Part shown: piece by piece, positions 14,131-26,007 of the stretch
How positions within the stretch are numbered: position 1 is the first letter of the stretch
Layout: each line of letters starts with the position of its first letter
Origin: Sclerotinia nivalis
Lineage: Eukaryota > Ascomycota > Leotiomycetes > Helotiales > Sclerotiniaceae
Assembly (NCBI GenBank): GCA_029531795.1
Contig: JAPEIS010000007.1
Span: 744,001-808,000, forward strand
Length of the DNA: 64,000 nucleotides
Reading direction: 5' to 3'
Translations under genes and position numbers: made by a program
Notes under the pieces: model-generated
Told to the model about the DNA's origin: nothing
Seen by the model: only the letters and a program-made list of their open reading frames with translations
Database searches by the model: none

Positions 14131-16607
14131 CGTCGATATAATTGACGAAGTTCGATATTAATTATATAATATTCATTATATCGAATTGATTCCTGAATAA
14201 ATGCATTAATATTGATCTTTCAAACTAGAAAAGTATAATTAAATCGTCGAATAACTGAATAGTTTTATATTGATATAATTAGTTTATTAATAATATTGTT
14301 GTAGAAAATCTTGAATCGATCTATATTTGCTAAACTTAATAGGAATGAAATATCTGCTTCAAAAACATGAAATTCTACTATTCCAAATAATAGTATAATA
14401 AAAAATGACCTTATTGAAATTACAATTCCTTTTCCAAATTTAATATTCGCTGTTCCGGTTATTTTTGAATTGTATTCGATATAGGATATCTTTTGCTATA
14501 TTTGATATTAACCGAATCCTACTATTGAAAGTTTTACAGTTTCTATATCAATATATATACTATAAAACTTTTTACTAATATAGATTTGTTCTTTATAAAA
14601 TGATTCAATTTTAGCTTCTTTGGTTATTATATAACAAAAGGATTCATTAATTAATTGATTGAATGTTTTTTTTTTTTGATAAATCCTGAACTAATGAAGA
14701 AATTATCATCGATCTTCTTATCATTATTGAATTCTAGATCTACGAAAAAAACTTTTATCTCTTTATCGGATTTGTTTTCATCATCGATTGATTCCCTTTT
14801 ATAGTTTATTAATTATTGATCAAAACATTATTTGAAAGTATGATTATTGTTTTTTCTAAACCTCACTTTATATTACTATTTGGACTCTTCTTGTTCTTCT
14901 TTTGAATATTTAATAAAACAATATCCTTTCTTTTTGCAAATCCAATACTTTAGATCACAATTTCGAGAATTATTTTGAAAGTAGAAATCATATCGATAAT
15001 TATAATAGTATTTTCGATCAATAAAGAATATTGAATCTTCATTTTTCTTATTAATCCTTTCCCAAATATTAATAGATTATTTCAATTGATTGATGAATTC
15101 TGATATATCTTCTTTTGCATATATATATACTATACTATATACCGGGATATTCTCATATATTTATATTAATTATATATAAAGATGTTTTGTTAAATATATC
15201 TCTAATTTAAATCTTAATTATTAATATCAAACAATTATTTAAGGATTTGTTTTTATTCTTCTTTTGAATCTTTTTTAAAATTATATTGTTCTATTTATAT
15301 AATATATAACAATAATATTAATCTCCTTCGAAATTTTGTTTAACAAAAGTATATATTTTTTTAAAGGTAATTAGTAGTCCTGTATAATTGATATAAAAGA
15401 ATTCAAATACATTTCCTTTAAATATAATAAGGAATACTTTGAAAAGTAATTCTCTTAGAACTTCTACTTATTATATCATTTTCTAAAAGATTAAAAGTTT
15501 GTAATCAAAATTATTATCATCCCCTTTATATTTTTTATTATCATTATAGATCCTTGAGAGATTAATAAATGATTGATAATTATTTTCTATTCTTCTTTCT
15601 TTCTTTTTCTTCTTGCTATTTTCGATATCGGATTATTTGTTTGAATTATCTCCTCCTCTTTCTTCTTCTAATTGAAATACTCTTGAAGGTAGTTTTTCTT
15701 CAGAATTTCGATTATAATCTGTAGCGATCTAATATAAACACTTTTCTGATCAAAACTTAGATAATAGAATACTATTATCTTTTAAATGTTTTTTGATCTA
15801 TTATTCTATTTATAGAATATAATCTTTTGTCTTTATAACAATATGAAATACTTGATCGAATTCTATATTGTCTTTCAGTATGAATATTCTATTAAGTTTT
15901 TGAAATTCTGTTTTATCGATAATACTGAAATATTCTAATTTGAAGTCTTCGAAATCGTCCTATAGGATTTCTGTAAGATCGTAATTGATAATCTGTTCTT
16001 TATTATATTAAAGATATTTAAATATAATATAATCATTGATGATTTCAACGTTTTCGTATTTATTCTTTCTTACAGCAATTCAATTTCTGAATTTCTTCTT
16101 TGCAATGGGATAATCATAATTATCAGATAATGGATTTAGTATATCCATAATGGAAGTTTTTCCAAATATATTATTGTTGTTTTCGAGTTCGTAAGTGATA
16201 TGTTTTTGGAAAGAATAAAAAGATAGAATAGAAAAGTATATTATTTAAATCGTTTGTTGAATTATAAATTCTTGAAAGAATATATTTCAAAAGAAAGAAA
16301 AAAAGTATATTTGTATTATAATTCATATACAAAATATATAATAAATACAGGAATCTAATTATTACAATAACAATCGAATTTTTTTAAGTTTCCTTTTGAA
16401 AACGATATTTAGAATTGATTCATTAATATACCAATATCCTAACAAAGTAAAAAAACAGTATTCTTGATATCCAAATAGAAACAATATCCATTTATTTAGA
16501 GATTGATATCTCTTCAAATTGATTCAATTGATTCTCAAAAGATCTTTTAGAAAAACAATATTCCTTAAAGATATTCAAATTCTCTAATTTGTAATATTAC
16601 TAATTAG

Positions 16608-16814
16608 TATTAATATCCAAATAGTAAGATTCAAAGTGTAAAATACTTTAGTTTATTTGATAAAACTTGATTCTTAATTGTTATTATTTATATTGAAAGA
16701 ACGAACTCCTTAAATATATATTGAAGGAGCTTATACGGTCTCTTATGATCACATGATCTAATACGATCATATGATTTAACTACGGTTCATGATCATATGA
16801 CTATGATCCCGACA
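16608..16814 (-). repeat. 5' LTR of element D (207 bp)
   Basis: Same length as the 11030-11236 LTR and less mutated at its transcription-proximal end: on the minus strand it begins TGTCGGGATCA, where the other copy has TATCGGGATCA. The duplication CTAAT follows at 16815-16819. Confidence 0.9.
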
Positions 16815-17272
16815 CTAATATATAAGCCTTCTTTAAGTATATATATAAAATTTAAAAGATAATTAAAGATATCCTTTTCAAAATACAATAGAAGAAGATG
16901 AAAGATATTAATCGTTATCAAAGATCGATTGATTTCTAGATAAAAGATGAAATATATATTACTACTAAAAACTTCATTGCAAAATGATCTAATTGCAAAC
17001 TCGATCTGCAAATGATAGAACTATATTGTATTCTCGAAAAGATAGACCATTCGTATCAATTGGATCTTCCTGAAAATATGAATATGTATAAGGTCTTTTT
17101 TTCTGATAAATTGCGAAAAGTTATAGGAAACTCTATTCCCGAATAATGTAACGAATCTCCTTTATTTATTATAGTTGTTGTAAATGTAAAATTCGAAATA
17201 CAGCAAATTCTAATCTCGAAGTTCCTTCGCGGATAGATTCGATATAAGGTAAAATGAATAGGATACAACAAC
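16815..17272 (+). mobile_element. Gypsy copy A1, segment 2 (integrase C-terminus and start of chromodomain)
   Basis: After the D duplication, + strand translation continues A1 pol. A stretch reading LDLQMIELYCILEKIDHSYQ and LDLPENMN, then FFSDKLRKV, matches the gypsy integrase C-terminal region. It runs into a chromodomain start (RYKVK, stop, IGYNN). The chromodomain is cut at 17272 by inverted copy A2 (duplication ACAAC at 17268-17272) and resumes at 24690. Confidence 0.75.
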
Positions 17273-17527
17273 TGTGACGATGGTTTTAATTCAAGGCATG
17301 ATAGAATGAATCAATTAATCTATACTAGAGAATAATAAACTACTGTACCAAATACAATAGAGTTGAGCCTTTTATGGTTCCTTTGGAGGGGACCAAAGTT
17401 TTAAGCGAATATATGGTGAAATAAATGAAATAATAACCTGAAGCATTTTGGTCCTTTCGAAGGAAACTAAAAGCTGAAAGAATGATTTAAAACATTTATA
17501 GTATAATAGAATAACAGGATCGTCATA
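17273..17527 (-). repeat. 3' LTR of gypsy A2 (255 bp)
   Basis: On + it starts TGTGACGATGG and ends ATCGTCATA, an inverted terminus with one change. It aligns with 24435-24689 and, inverted, with 26634-26877. The shared internal landmark is GAATGAATCAATTAATCTAT. Confidence 0.92.
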
Positions 17528-17545
17528 TTACCCCCCCCTTAAAGA
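17528..17545 (-). other. Polypurine tract of gypsy A2
   Basis: Directly upstream (minus strand) of the 3' LTR is CTTTAAGGGGGGGGTAAT, an A/G-rich run where plus-strand DNA synthesis would be primed. The A1 counterpart before 26634 is TTTAAAGGAGGAATGA, which is consistent with the same site. Confidence 0.75.
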
Positions 17546-17727
17546 AAACAAACTTGCCCTTAAACTTTCTTTCTAATCTTTCGAATCAGCAAAATAGATT
17601 CTTCTTTTATTATTATAATTTTTCTTTTTTTTTGTGGTATATCAAAGATGGAATTGTTGTTATCGTTTTTGATTTCAATAAATTCTGCAAAAGCCTTTTT
17701 TATCGAAATTGAAAGGATTTTCGCGAA

Positions 17728-18880
17728 TTATCTGATTTCATATGTATGATTTAATATATCGAATATTATATTCAATATAACAATATCACGATAACAAAGA
17801 AATTCGTTATCGAATCGATCTAATGTAATATAAATTTCCCCCTTTTCGTATTTTCTGAGGAAATTACAAGATAGTATAATAAGTCCTTTATTTTTTATAA
17901 AGGAAAGGATATAGAAGGGATAAAGAATATCATTTTTGGAATTAATGAATGTCTGTATATGCTTTATATTAATCGTAACAGATTCTGGAATTCGATTTCT
18001 ATTATTTTCATCTTTGTAATTGTATCGTTGAAAATGTTCAATGATAATAGTATTCAAGGTTTGATATATATTAATACCGTTAATCGCTGTAATTACAATA
18101 TAGACGAATTTGAATACAAGAATAGTATTCGTTTATTATTTTGGATGAACCTCAATAAACAATTTTAAAGTTAATATTCTGCCTTGAATATAAATGATTA
18201 ACCTTTTCTATAAGAATCCGATATCAAACCTTGCATATTTACCTCTACTAATTATTTCGACGAATTTTGTATACTTTTCGTTGATATCCTTTTTTGTTAT
18301 ATTCAATTATTTATAAAATTGTTTTGTTCTTTTGAATATATCGAAACAATAAACAAAATCTTCAAGACCGATATTAGCTTATATAATTTGTGTTTTAGTT
18401 ATATCGATCATTTGTATTGTATCGGTGACAAGTATATTTGGATGATTTTCGATAAAGTCGATAACATTAGAGAAATATATTTCTTTGTTATTCGGAGATG
18501 TGATTATTTGGGAACTCTTTTTTCGTTCAAGAGAATGGTAGTTAGTATTTTCCACTACAAGAGAAGGTGTAGCAAGCCTCGAAGGGGGAAAGGCGAAAAG
18601 AAAAGAGTGATCGTTAGCAGGATTGTTTGAAGATGAAACCGCAATAGTTCTTCGAAGCGAACTGAATAGATTTCCTAGAAAATTCATAATGAAAAAGATA
18701 TTTTTCAGTGAATTGAATCGGTTTTATGGAAATATAGTTATTGTATATTGAATAGAATAATAGTAAAGAAAGAGAAGGAGCAGAATAAAAATCAAAGTAA
18801 ATAAACAAACAATAGAAAAAGCAAAAACAATAATAGATAATTTTTTGAAGTGAATTATAATTTAGATACAATCTCCTTTT
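17728..18880 (-). pseudogene. 3' region of gypsy A2 corresponding to the 190-codon frame of A1
   Basis: Broken minus-strand pieces match the frame at 26008-26580: LFYSIYNN near 18760, then FLGNLFSSLRR and NPANDHS near 18680-18605, and FYILSFIKNKGL with ITLDRFDNE near 17920-17810. About 680 bp lies between the second and third pieces here but is absent from A1. Function unknown. Many fungal gypsy elements have no such 3' frame, so it may be non-coding sequence that happens to be open. Confidence 0.45.
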
Positions 18881-19399
18881 CGAAGGGAGGGAGAGTAAAC
18901 AAATAATTCTGTTTTGTAGTTCTATTTATAGATTTACTATCTGCGAATTTGTTGTAATCGTCGTTATCATTCTTTTAGATTTTTATTTATTCAGAAAGGT
19001 GATTAGGAGATTCTATAGTTTCAGAATATTGAATATAAAACTCTTGTATCTTATACAGAGTGTATATAATATCGAAATAGTAATACTATATAAAATCGTT
19101 GTTGTATTTTATTCATTTTACTTTGTATCGGATTTATCTGTAAAGAAGTTTCGATATTAGGATTTGTTGTACTTCGAATTCTGTATTTACTATTATTATA
19201 ATAGGTAAAGAAGGTTCGATTTGTTATTCGGGAATTGGATTTCCTGTAGCTTTTTGTAATTTATCAAGGGAAAAGACTTTATAGATTTGTATACTTTCAG
19301 GAAAATCCAATCGATATAAATAGCCGATTTTTTCGAGTATACAGTATAATCCAGCTATTTACAGATCGAATTTACAATTAGATCTTTCTATAATGAAGT

Positions 19400-22320
19400 T
19401 TCTAATAGTTATATATATTTCGTCTTCTATTTGGAAATCGATAGATTATCGATAACGATTGATATCCTTTATTTTCTTTTGTTGAACTTTAGAAAGGATA
19501 TTCTTAACCATCTTTCAAGTTTTATATATATATTTGGAAAAAGCCTGTATATCAGTGTAGTTCAACTTTTTTGTAGTTATATAAGGAGTGTTGAAAGAAG
19601 GTTTATCCTAATCGAAGGAAATGATTGAAGAATATCTGTTTTGAAGTTCGAAAGGGAATATTTCTAAGTTTTTATAGAGTATAGTGAATTGTATGTAATC
19701 CATTATATATAAGAGTTCTAATCAATTGTTTTAATAATAATTGATATAGAATCGAAATCGTTGATCCAGATATTGATTTATGATTTCGGTTTATCTATTT
19801 GTTTGAGAATAGTAGGTTATAGATAATTTTAATTTGATGTTTAGGATTTATATGAATTTGTTTCAAAAGTTGAAAATGAATTATAGATTTCTATTGGATA
19901 TAATAGTAACTAAGATGCCTTTCCAATAGTAGATATAATTCAGATATAGTAAAACCATTTCCTGGGCAATTATAATATAATAGCAAGGGATATATATTGA
20001 TTGTTTCGATAGCCTATCGATAATTACAAAAATGTTATCGTATCCGTATTTATTCTTCGGAAATAACTTGAAATCCATTGATATATTTGTCTATGGTCGG
20101 ACAGGAATAGACAAAGGATACAAAAAATCAAACGTTCGATCTTTCGGAATATAATAATTATGGCAAGTGGTATAATTGTCAATATATTGATCGATATAGT
20201 AGATTATTCTTTTCCAAAAATACTACTTTTTTATGATTAGTTTCGTTTTGGTTTTATTAGAATGAATTGAAGAGATCTAGGTATAAGCTTCCTTTATAAA
20301 ACTAGTACAAAGGCTATTTATATCGGGTACAACTAATCGGTCTTTGTGGAGTAATAAATCATTATATATAGAATATCCTTTTTTCAATTTAACAACCAAA
20401 TTGTATTTTAGTTATACAAAAGGATGTGTACAATTGATTTGTAGGATATGATCTACGAGATTAAATTCTTCTACCTCAATAACTAAAATCGTAATTATCT
20501 TTCTTTTCTTTATATTGAATTCGTTCAATATCCTTTTATCAAGAACTTTTAATAGAAGTAGAGTTTGAATACAATATTCAAAGTATATTGTTTCCTGTAC
20601 TTCCATTTCTTGATTATAACGGCTAAGGGCATCTATTGTAGTATTATTGACTTTCGATTGATATGATATTTCGAACTAAAAGTTTGCTAAGGTTTCAGAT
20701 TATTCTATTTGTTGTTGATTCAAGGTTTTCTTGATTATGAAATATTCTAAAGCTTTATAATCGGTAACAATTTTAATATAATAAGGAGAATCTATAAATT
20801 CTGTTTTCCAAATTTTGAAAGTTTTAATAACAGTAAGCATTTCTTTATCGAATATAATATAATTCATTTCAATTGAAAGTATAGTTTTGATAAAGAAAAC
20901 GATAAAATACTATTGATTATTATTGTATAGTTGAGAAAACATTTCTTCGATAATATTATCTAAAGTATTTGTCTCAATTATAATCTGAAGATGTAATTGA
21001 TAATACTTCAATATAGGAATCTGGAGTATAATCTATTTAAAGCAATCGAAAGTAATAATACAAATGTTATTTTATATAAAAGGAGTTTCCTTTTTGATTA
21101 GATTAATCAAGGGGCGAATGATTCATTCGAAGTTTTGTATAAAACATCAATAAAAGTTACAAAATCTTAGAAAGGATTATACTCCTTTAATATTTATAAA
21201 AGCTTTTTATTCTTTTATAATTTCGATTTTCTATAAATCGATCTTCACTCTTTTTGTAGAGATAATAAAATCAAAGTATTTAATCCTTTTAATACTGAAT
21301 TCATATTTATTGATATCGGTTTGTAGATCAGCTTTTCGGAGATGATCAAGGATTTGTAATATATACAATTCGTGCTCTGATTCGTTTTCAAAGTAAATCA
21401 GAATGTCGTTTAAGTAAGCCGTACACATTACATCCAAAAGATCGAAAAGAATATCGTTTATATAATATTGATAAATAACAGGATCATTGGTTAATCCGAA
21501 AAATAAGACTTTACACTTATAAGTTCTGTATTGGGTTCGGAATATAATCAAATCTTCGGAATCAGAGTGTATACGAATTCGATGAAATGCTTACCGGATA
21601 TCCAGCTTTATAAAGATTTTCGATTTCGATATATATGTTAGTGTTTCGTTGATTAAGGGCAGAAAATATTCGTCTTTTTTGATAAACACGTTAAGGTATC
21701 GGAAATCGATACAAAAACATAAGTTATCATTTGATTTGGAAACGAAAAGTATAAATATAACGAAGGGAGATGAATTAATCTTGATAAATTTTTTTTTTAG
21801 ATTGTTCACTAGATATTCTTTTACGATTAGTAATTCCTTCGAAGATATATTGTATATCGGGCTAGTCCTGAATTGTGTGTCAAAAGGAATTTCGATTTTA
21901 TAATCGTATATGATATATTATAGCAATTTATCTGATTCCTTTTTGAAGAAGATTTCAAGGTATTTATGGTAAGCTTAGGGGATTCTTTGGATCAGTTTCT
22001 GAAGCTTTTCGTTGTTCGAATTTTGTATTCGATTTTCTAGTATTGTATTGATTTTATAAATGCTAGTGGAAAAGATAATGTTATTGTAACAACGATTATA
22101 CATTTTGAAAGCTTCAACGGAGATTGTAGTGATATCGATAACGATTTGTAAGAAATAAATTGATTGATAGTATTCGGAAAACAGTTCATTTAAGAGTACA
22201 AAACGATTAATTAGTTTGGTCCCTGCAAAAAAGAGCAAATTCTTGGTTTTGGTTTTTGTAAAGGGAAACAAATTTCGTTCGACAAATGAGTTTTCTTGGA
22301 ATTCCTTTTCCATCTGTTAG
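19400..22320 (-). pseudogene. Gypsy pol of copy A2: RT, RNase H, integrase remnants
   Basis: Minus-strand fragments: a pre-RT stretch at 22313-21975 (KLQKLIQRIP), RT palm at 21809-21591 (FCIDFRYLN, FIKLDIR) and 21551-21231 (FFGLTND, AYLNDILIY at about 21416-21393, with Asp to Asn as in A1). An RNase H to integrase linker is at 20606-20412, and integrase core at 20078-19881 (DNIFVIIDRLSKQSIYIP, WKGILVTIISNR). Frames are broken between fragments. Confidence 0.8.
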
Positions 22321-22960
22321 AGGTTAGTATGTAAATCCTATTTGTATTTAATAATGAATTTAGTTAAAGGAAGAGAGGGTTTTAAATAATCGATTTCGAA
22401 AAAGATATTATATCGTTGTATATCTTTTTCAAATTCAGGATTGAATAATAGCTTGGGGGCTGAAAGAGATTTTCTGGAGATGATTATGTCCCTTGAAAAG
22501 TATAGAATTGATGGTAAATCCTTTGGCTATATTAATTGATGATTAAAGAATCTAAATATTATATTATAAGCTTTGAATTATAGATCTCTGATAATAATAT
22601 CCCTCTTTATATCAATTAATAAGAAAAAGAATTGAAAGAAGATTCTATTGTTTAATCGGAACATCAAACGGATAGAATAAATGACAATAGCACTTTGTTA
22701 ATTATCGTATCCTTGAACAAGGATAGGATTGTTCAAAGGAGTGATAGGGATACTAATACATTGAGAAAGTTGATATATGAAACGAATATTAATAAACAAA
22801 TAAACAAATGTATCAGTATCCGTCAATACGGAAGATCAGACTTGAAAACCATAAACTAAAAGGTGACAAAGAAGTAGAAAGCTGTTGCTACCTATGAGGC
22901 TTCGAAGATCAATATATTTGAGGTTATATTGATAATTTTGGGAGGAGACTTTTTCAAGGA

Positions 22961-23296
22961 TTAATTCTTTCCCGACTTATATAAATCGGAATCAGAAAGT
23001 TCCGAAAGGGTTTCCTCATCTTCGAAGATTATATCAATCTTATAGATATTAAAAGAACAAATGTAATCCTTGATCCAATTAAAGGCTTTGTATTTGAAAC
23101 AAACAAAAGATGAAATAGAAAAATGAAACTTGAAATTCAGTATGAAACTAAAAGCAATCGATTTTTCCCTTTTCATATATTCTAGCTTGGTATTATCATA
23201 CAAAAAGGTAGAACTCCTAATACGATTATCAAGCAAGAGAGCTTTTCGATCAAGATTCCTGATTATTGTAGTGTATTTCTGATTCACAATATACAT
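22961..23296 (-). pseudogene. Gag-region fragment of gypsy A2
   Basis: A 111-codon minus-strand stretch rich in Lys, Ile, Phe and Asp, ending DEETLSELSDSDLYKSGKN. It lies between the 5' LTR and pol, where gag and the gag-protease link belong. No zinc knuckle is visible. The assignment is by position only. Confidence 0.4.
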
Positions 23297-24434
23297 CCTT
23301 GCGTTTACATTCGTTAGATGATTTATATAACCCTAGAAATCGGAATAAAGATTTATAATAATTATTATTGCAATTTTCAACAAAAAGAAAAGCTTCGAAA
23401 TGAATTCTTTTCGAAAGGAATCTTCTAATTGATCGGCTTTTGTTACAAGTTCCAAGAATTATATATAGAATTGATAGAAAGTTATAATTCCCATTTATAG
23501 AAATCGAAATTCGTTTACAACCAGTTTCTATCGATTAAATACAAAATAAATAGAACCAAAGTAATCCAAAACGCTTTGATATATAACAAACTTTTTTCAA
23601 ATCATTTTCGGTTTTAGATACCATTGTATATCATCAATAATCTATCAAAAGATAACACGAATTTTCATATCTTTATCCAAATAATGATCTATATTATCCA
23701 AGAATTTTCTTTTTGCAAAAAATCTCCATAATTCGAAGAAAGAATTAATTCCATCACTAAAAAATTCAAGGTTTTTCATTTTCGTATTAAATCTTCTATA
23801 AAGAGATATTATAAATATTAATCGTTTTTCTATTGTAAAACCTTCTTTGCTAAATATAATAATATCGGGATCTTCAATTTATCGAAAATACTATTGTTGT
23901 ATTCGAAAACGAAAGGAAAATCTATTATCGTTTGTATCAGGGAATCTTTCTTGTAAAAAGCTAACTAAAGCGAAATAAATCTAATCTAATTGTTCTAATA
24001 TAATCTAATTTTGAGCTTAGATTTCGTGGTTTTCTTTTTGTAAGCTTTAAAGATTTATCGTTTCGGTTACAAAAGGAATTGATTCTTCTCGAATTGGTAA
24101 ACACAAAGACAAACTTATAATTATCGTTTCATCGATTCCTATATCAAATCCAGGATCTTCCTTTTATCTAGTTTATTCGATTTGAACTTATAATTCCGTT
24201 ACAACAAACTCAACAATAATAAACAAAAACATACAAAATTTTCTCAAACAAATAAACATAACAATAATACCAATAAAAATTCGGAAAGATCAATCGAATA
24301 TATATAAAGAGTTTCGCTAGTTCAATAATCTCGATGAATATAATTAGCTAGATATTCTAATCTTCTCAAAAGATATTATAACCTTTCCAAAGAATATTCT
24401 GTCCTTTTCAAAAGTACTAATGAATTTGTTATAA

Positions 24435-24689
24435 TATAATAATAATCTTAATTCAAAGTATAATAGAATGAATCAATTAATCTATACTAAAGAATAACAA
24501 ACTACTATATCAAATACAATAGAATTAAACCTTTTATAGTCCCCTCAAAAGGGATCAAAACCCTAAGCGAATACAGGGTGAAATAAATGAAATAATAACC
24601 TGAAGCATTTTGGTCCCTTCGGAAGGGACCAAAAGCCGAAAGAATGGCCTAAGGCATTTATGGCATAATAGAATAACAAGATCGTCACA
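24435..24689 (-). repeat. 5' LTR of gypsy A2 (255 bp)
   Basis: Exactly as long as the left LTR. On + its start is TATAATAATAATC where the other LTR has TGTGACGATGGTT, nearly all G-to-A or C-to-T differences. Its outer end keeps ATCGTCACA. The duplication ACAAC follows at 24690-24694. Confidence 0.92.
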
Positions 24690-24810
24690 ACAACAATCTT
24701 GTATGATATTATTGTTCCGATATTATATACGCTTTGTATAAGATATAGGAATTTCATATTCAATATTTCGAAGCTGTAGGGCTTTTTAATTACCTTTCTG
24801 AATAAGTCTA
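24690..24810 (+). mobile_element. Gypsy copy A1, segment 3 (rest of chromodomain)
   Basis: Joined across the ACAAC duplication, the + frame continues from segment 2 as NNLV, stop, YYCSDIIYALYKI, stop, EFHIQYFEAVGLFNYLSE. This is the second half of a chromodomain with Trp codons turned to stops. It is interrupted at 24810 by the TA-flanked element and resumes at 25847. Confidence 0.75.
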
Positions 24811-25846
24811 GTACCCTACTTTCGGGCCACCCCCTCTTTTGGGCCACCGTTACCACCAAAATTAACGATTTTTCGAATTTATAACTCCACGAAAAATTAA
24901 TATAATCAATAGAGATTTAAATTGTAAGTTCTTTATATAATTATTGATTAATATTGAAAATATTAGAATTTTCGAGATTTTTTATAAAAAGTTATTAATA
25001 TTTAAAATTTCGAAGTTTTAATTTGTATATAATTTTGTGACAACTTTTTAATCAATTTGTTAACGAATTTTATAAATCTAAATAAATCAATAATTACAAA
25101 TTATAATACTATTAAATAATATATTTTTGAAAACTTTAAAGATCAAAGAATCATTTAAATTTTATGATTTATTTTTAATTATTTTTATTGAAAAGTTATT
25201 CAAAATTTCAAAAAAAATGAAATTTGTATAGAATTTATATACAAATCGAAAATCGAAATTTCAACATTTTATTTTCAACGATTCAAATTGTATAATGTCA
25301 CGGGTAATCACATGTTACCTAAATCACATGTAAATGATCTATAATCAATACATCATCGCTTTCCTACGTCATTTAAATCGTACGATCATCGTATGTTTTC
25401 TTACATCATTCGTATTCAGGTTATTCTAAATCCTTGCTTATCCTTACGATTAATCAAGATGATCCTGATATGATATCACTAGAAATCATACTTCAATGAT
25501 ACATCTCATCAGCTAGATAACGAAGATCTAGTCTATATATACGACCCTCGATTGAAAGGATCGAGGGCAAGTTATAAAACAAATTCTGATTCAATTAGAT
25601 ATTTAACTTTATCACTTCAATAAAACCATCTTCTCCTTGATCCCTTCAACGTGCTCTGTGATCATACTATCTCGTGATATATAATATATTTCTAAATTCC
25701 TGATTCTATATATAATTATATAAAGAATCTATAATTAAAATTTCAATTAATTATATTAATTATTGGTAGAGTTATTAATAGGTCAAAATCGTGATTTTTG
25801 GTGTAAATGGGTGGCCCAAAAGAGGGGTGGCCCGAAAGTAGGGTAC
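24811..25846. mobile_element. TA-flanked element with long inverted arms, carrying a solo LTR
   Basis: The ends are GTACCCTACTTTCGGGCCAC on the left and its inverse on the right, with TA at 24809-24810 and 25847-25848. About 38 terminal bases are nearly identical (one C more in the left arm). Weaker similarity continues inward for about 150 bp, to the shared TTCTTTATATAATTA. Without the inserted 384-bp LTR and one 5-bp duplication the element is about 647 bp. No transposase is present, so it is a MITE-like, Tc1/mariner-like unit by its TA target. The GC-rich termini escaped RIP while the interior is AT-rich. Confidence 0.85.
25296..25679 (+). repeat. Solo LTR of the element E family (384 bp)
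   Basis: Starts TGTCACGGGTAATCACATG and ends CTCGTGATA. It is flanked by an exact TATAA duplication (25291-25295 and 25680-25684) with no internal retrotransposon sequence, the product of recombination between two LTRs. It is the inverse of 7693-7297 with scattered C/T and G/A differences. It contains a TATATATA motif near 25536 and AATAAA near 25620. It sits inside the inverted-arm element and is thus younger than it. Confidence 0.92.
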
Positions 25847-26007
25847 TATACTTAGATAAAAGCCTAGGAGAATGATGACGACAATTATAACGAATTTACA
25901 AACAGCAAACCTATAAATAGAACAACAAAACAGAATTATTTATTTACTCTCTCTCCCTTCGAAAAAGAAGTTACAATCAATTTATAATTCATTCGAAAAA
26001 CTATTCG

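Larger units (their letters stand above)
11030..16814 (-). mobile_element. Element D: complete but decayed Ty1/copia retrotransposon, 5785 bp
   Basis: Two direct 207-bp LTRs (11030-11236 and 16608-16814) bound the element. The host sequence CTAAT is duplicated exactly at 11025-11029 and 16815-16819. On the minus strand the LTR starts TGTCGGGATCA and ends in ATCAACA. The interior encodes, in minus-strand order, a gag-like region with a zinc-knuckle-like stretch near 14940, integrase (about 14130-13520), then reverse transcriptase/RNase H down to about 11990: copia order. It inserted into the integrase/chromodomain part of gypsy A1, which resumes after the right duplication. RIP-type changes and stops leave no intact frame. 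Confidence 0.9.
17273..24689 (-). mobile_element. Gypsy copy A2: full-length, decayed Ty3/gypsy element, 7417 bp
   Basis: Two 255-bp LTRs (17273-17527 and 24435-24689) and an exact 5-bp duplication ACAAC (17268-17272 and 24690-24694) define it. On the minus strand the element runs 5' LTR, gag-like region, RT, RNase H, integrase, chromodomain region, a long 3' region, polypurine tract, 3' LTR. It belongs to the same family as A1 and inserted into the A1 chromodomain in the opposite orientation. It supplies the reference layout for reading the A1 fragments. All frames carry stops. Confidence 0.93.

Noticed and set aside
24563..24859. Minus-strand 98-codon frame starting in the GC-rich inverted terminus
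   Set aside because: It crosses three unrelated units (A2 LTR, A1 chromodomain, TA element), so it cannot be a real gene.
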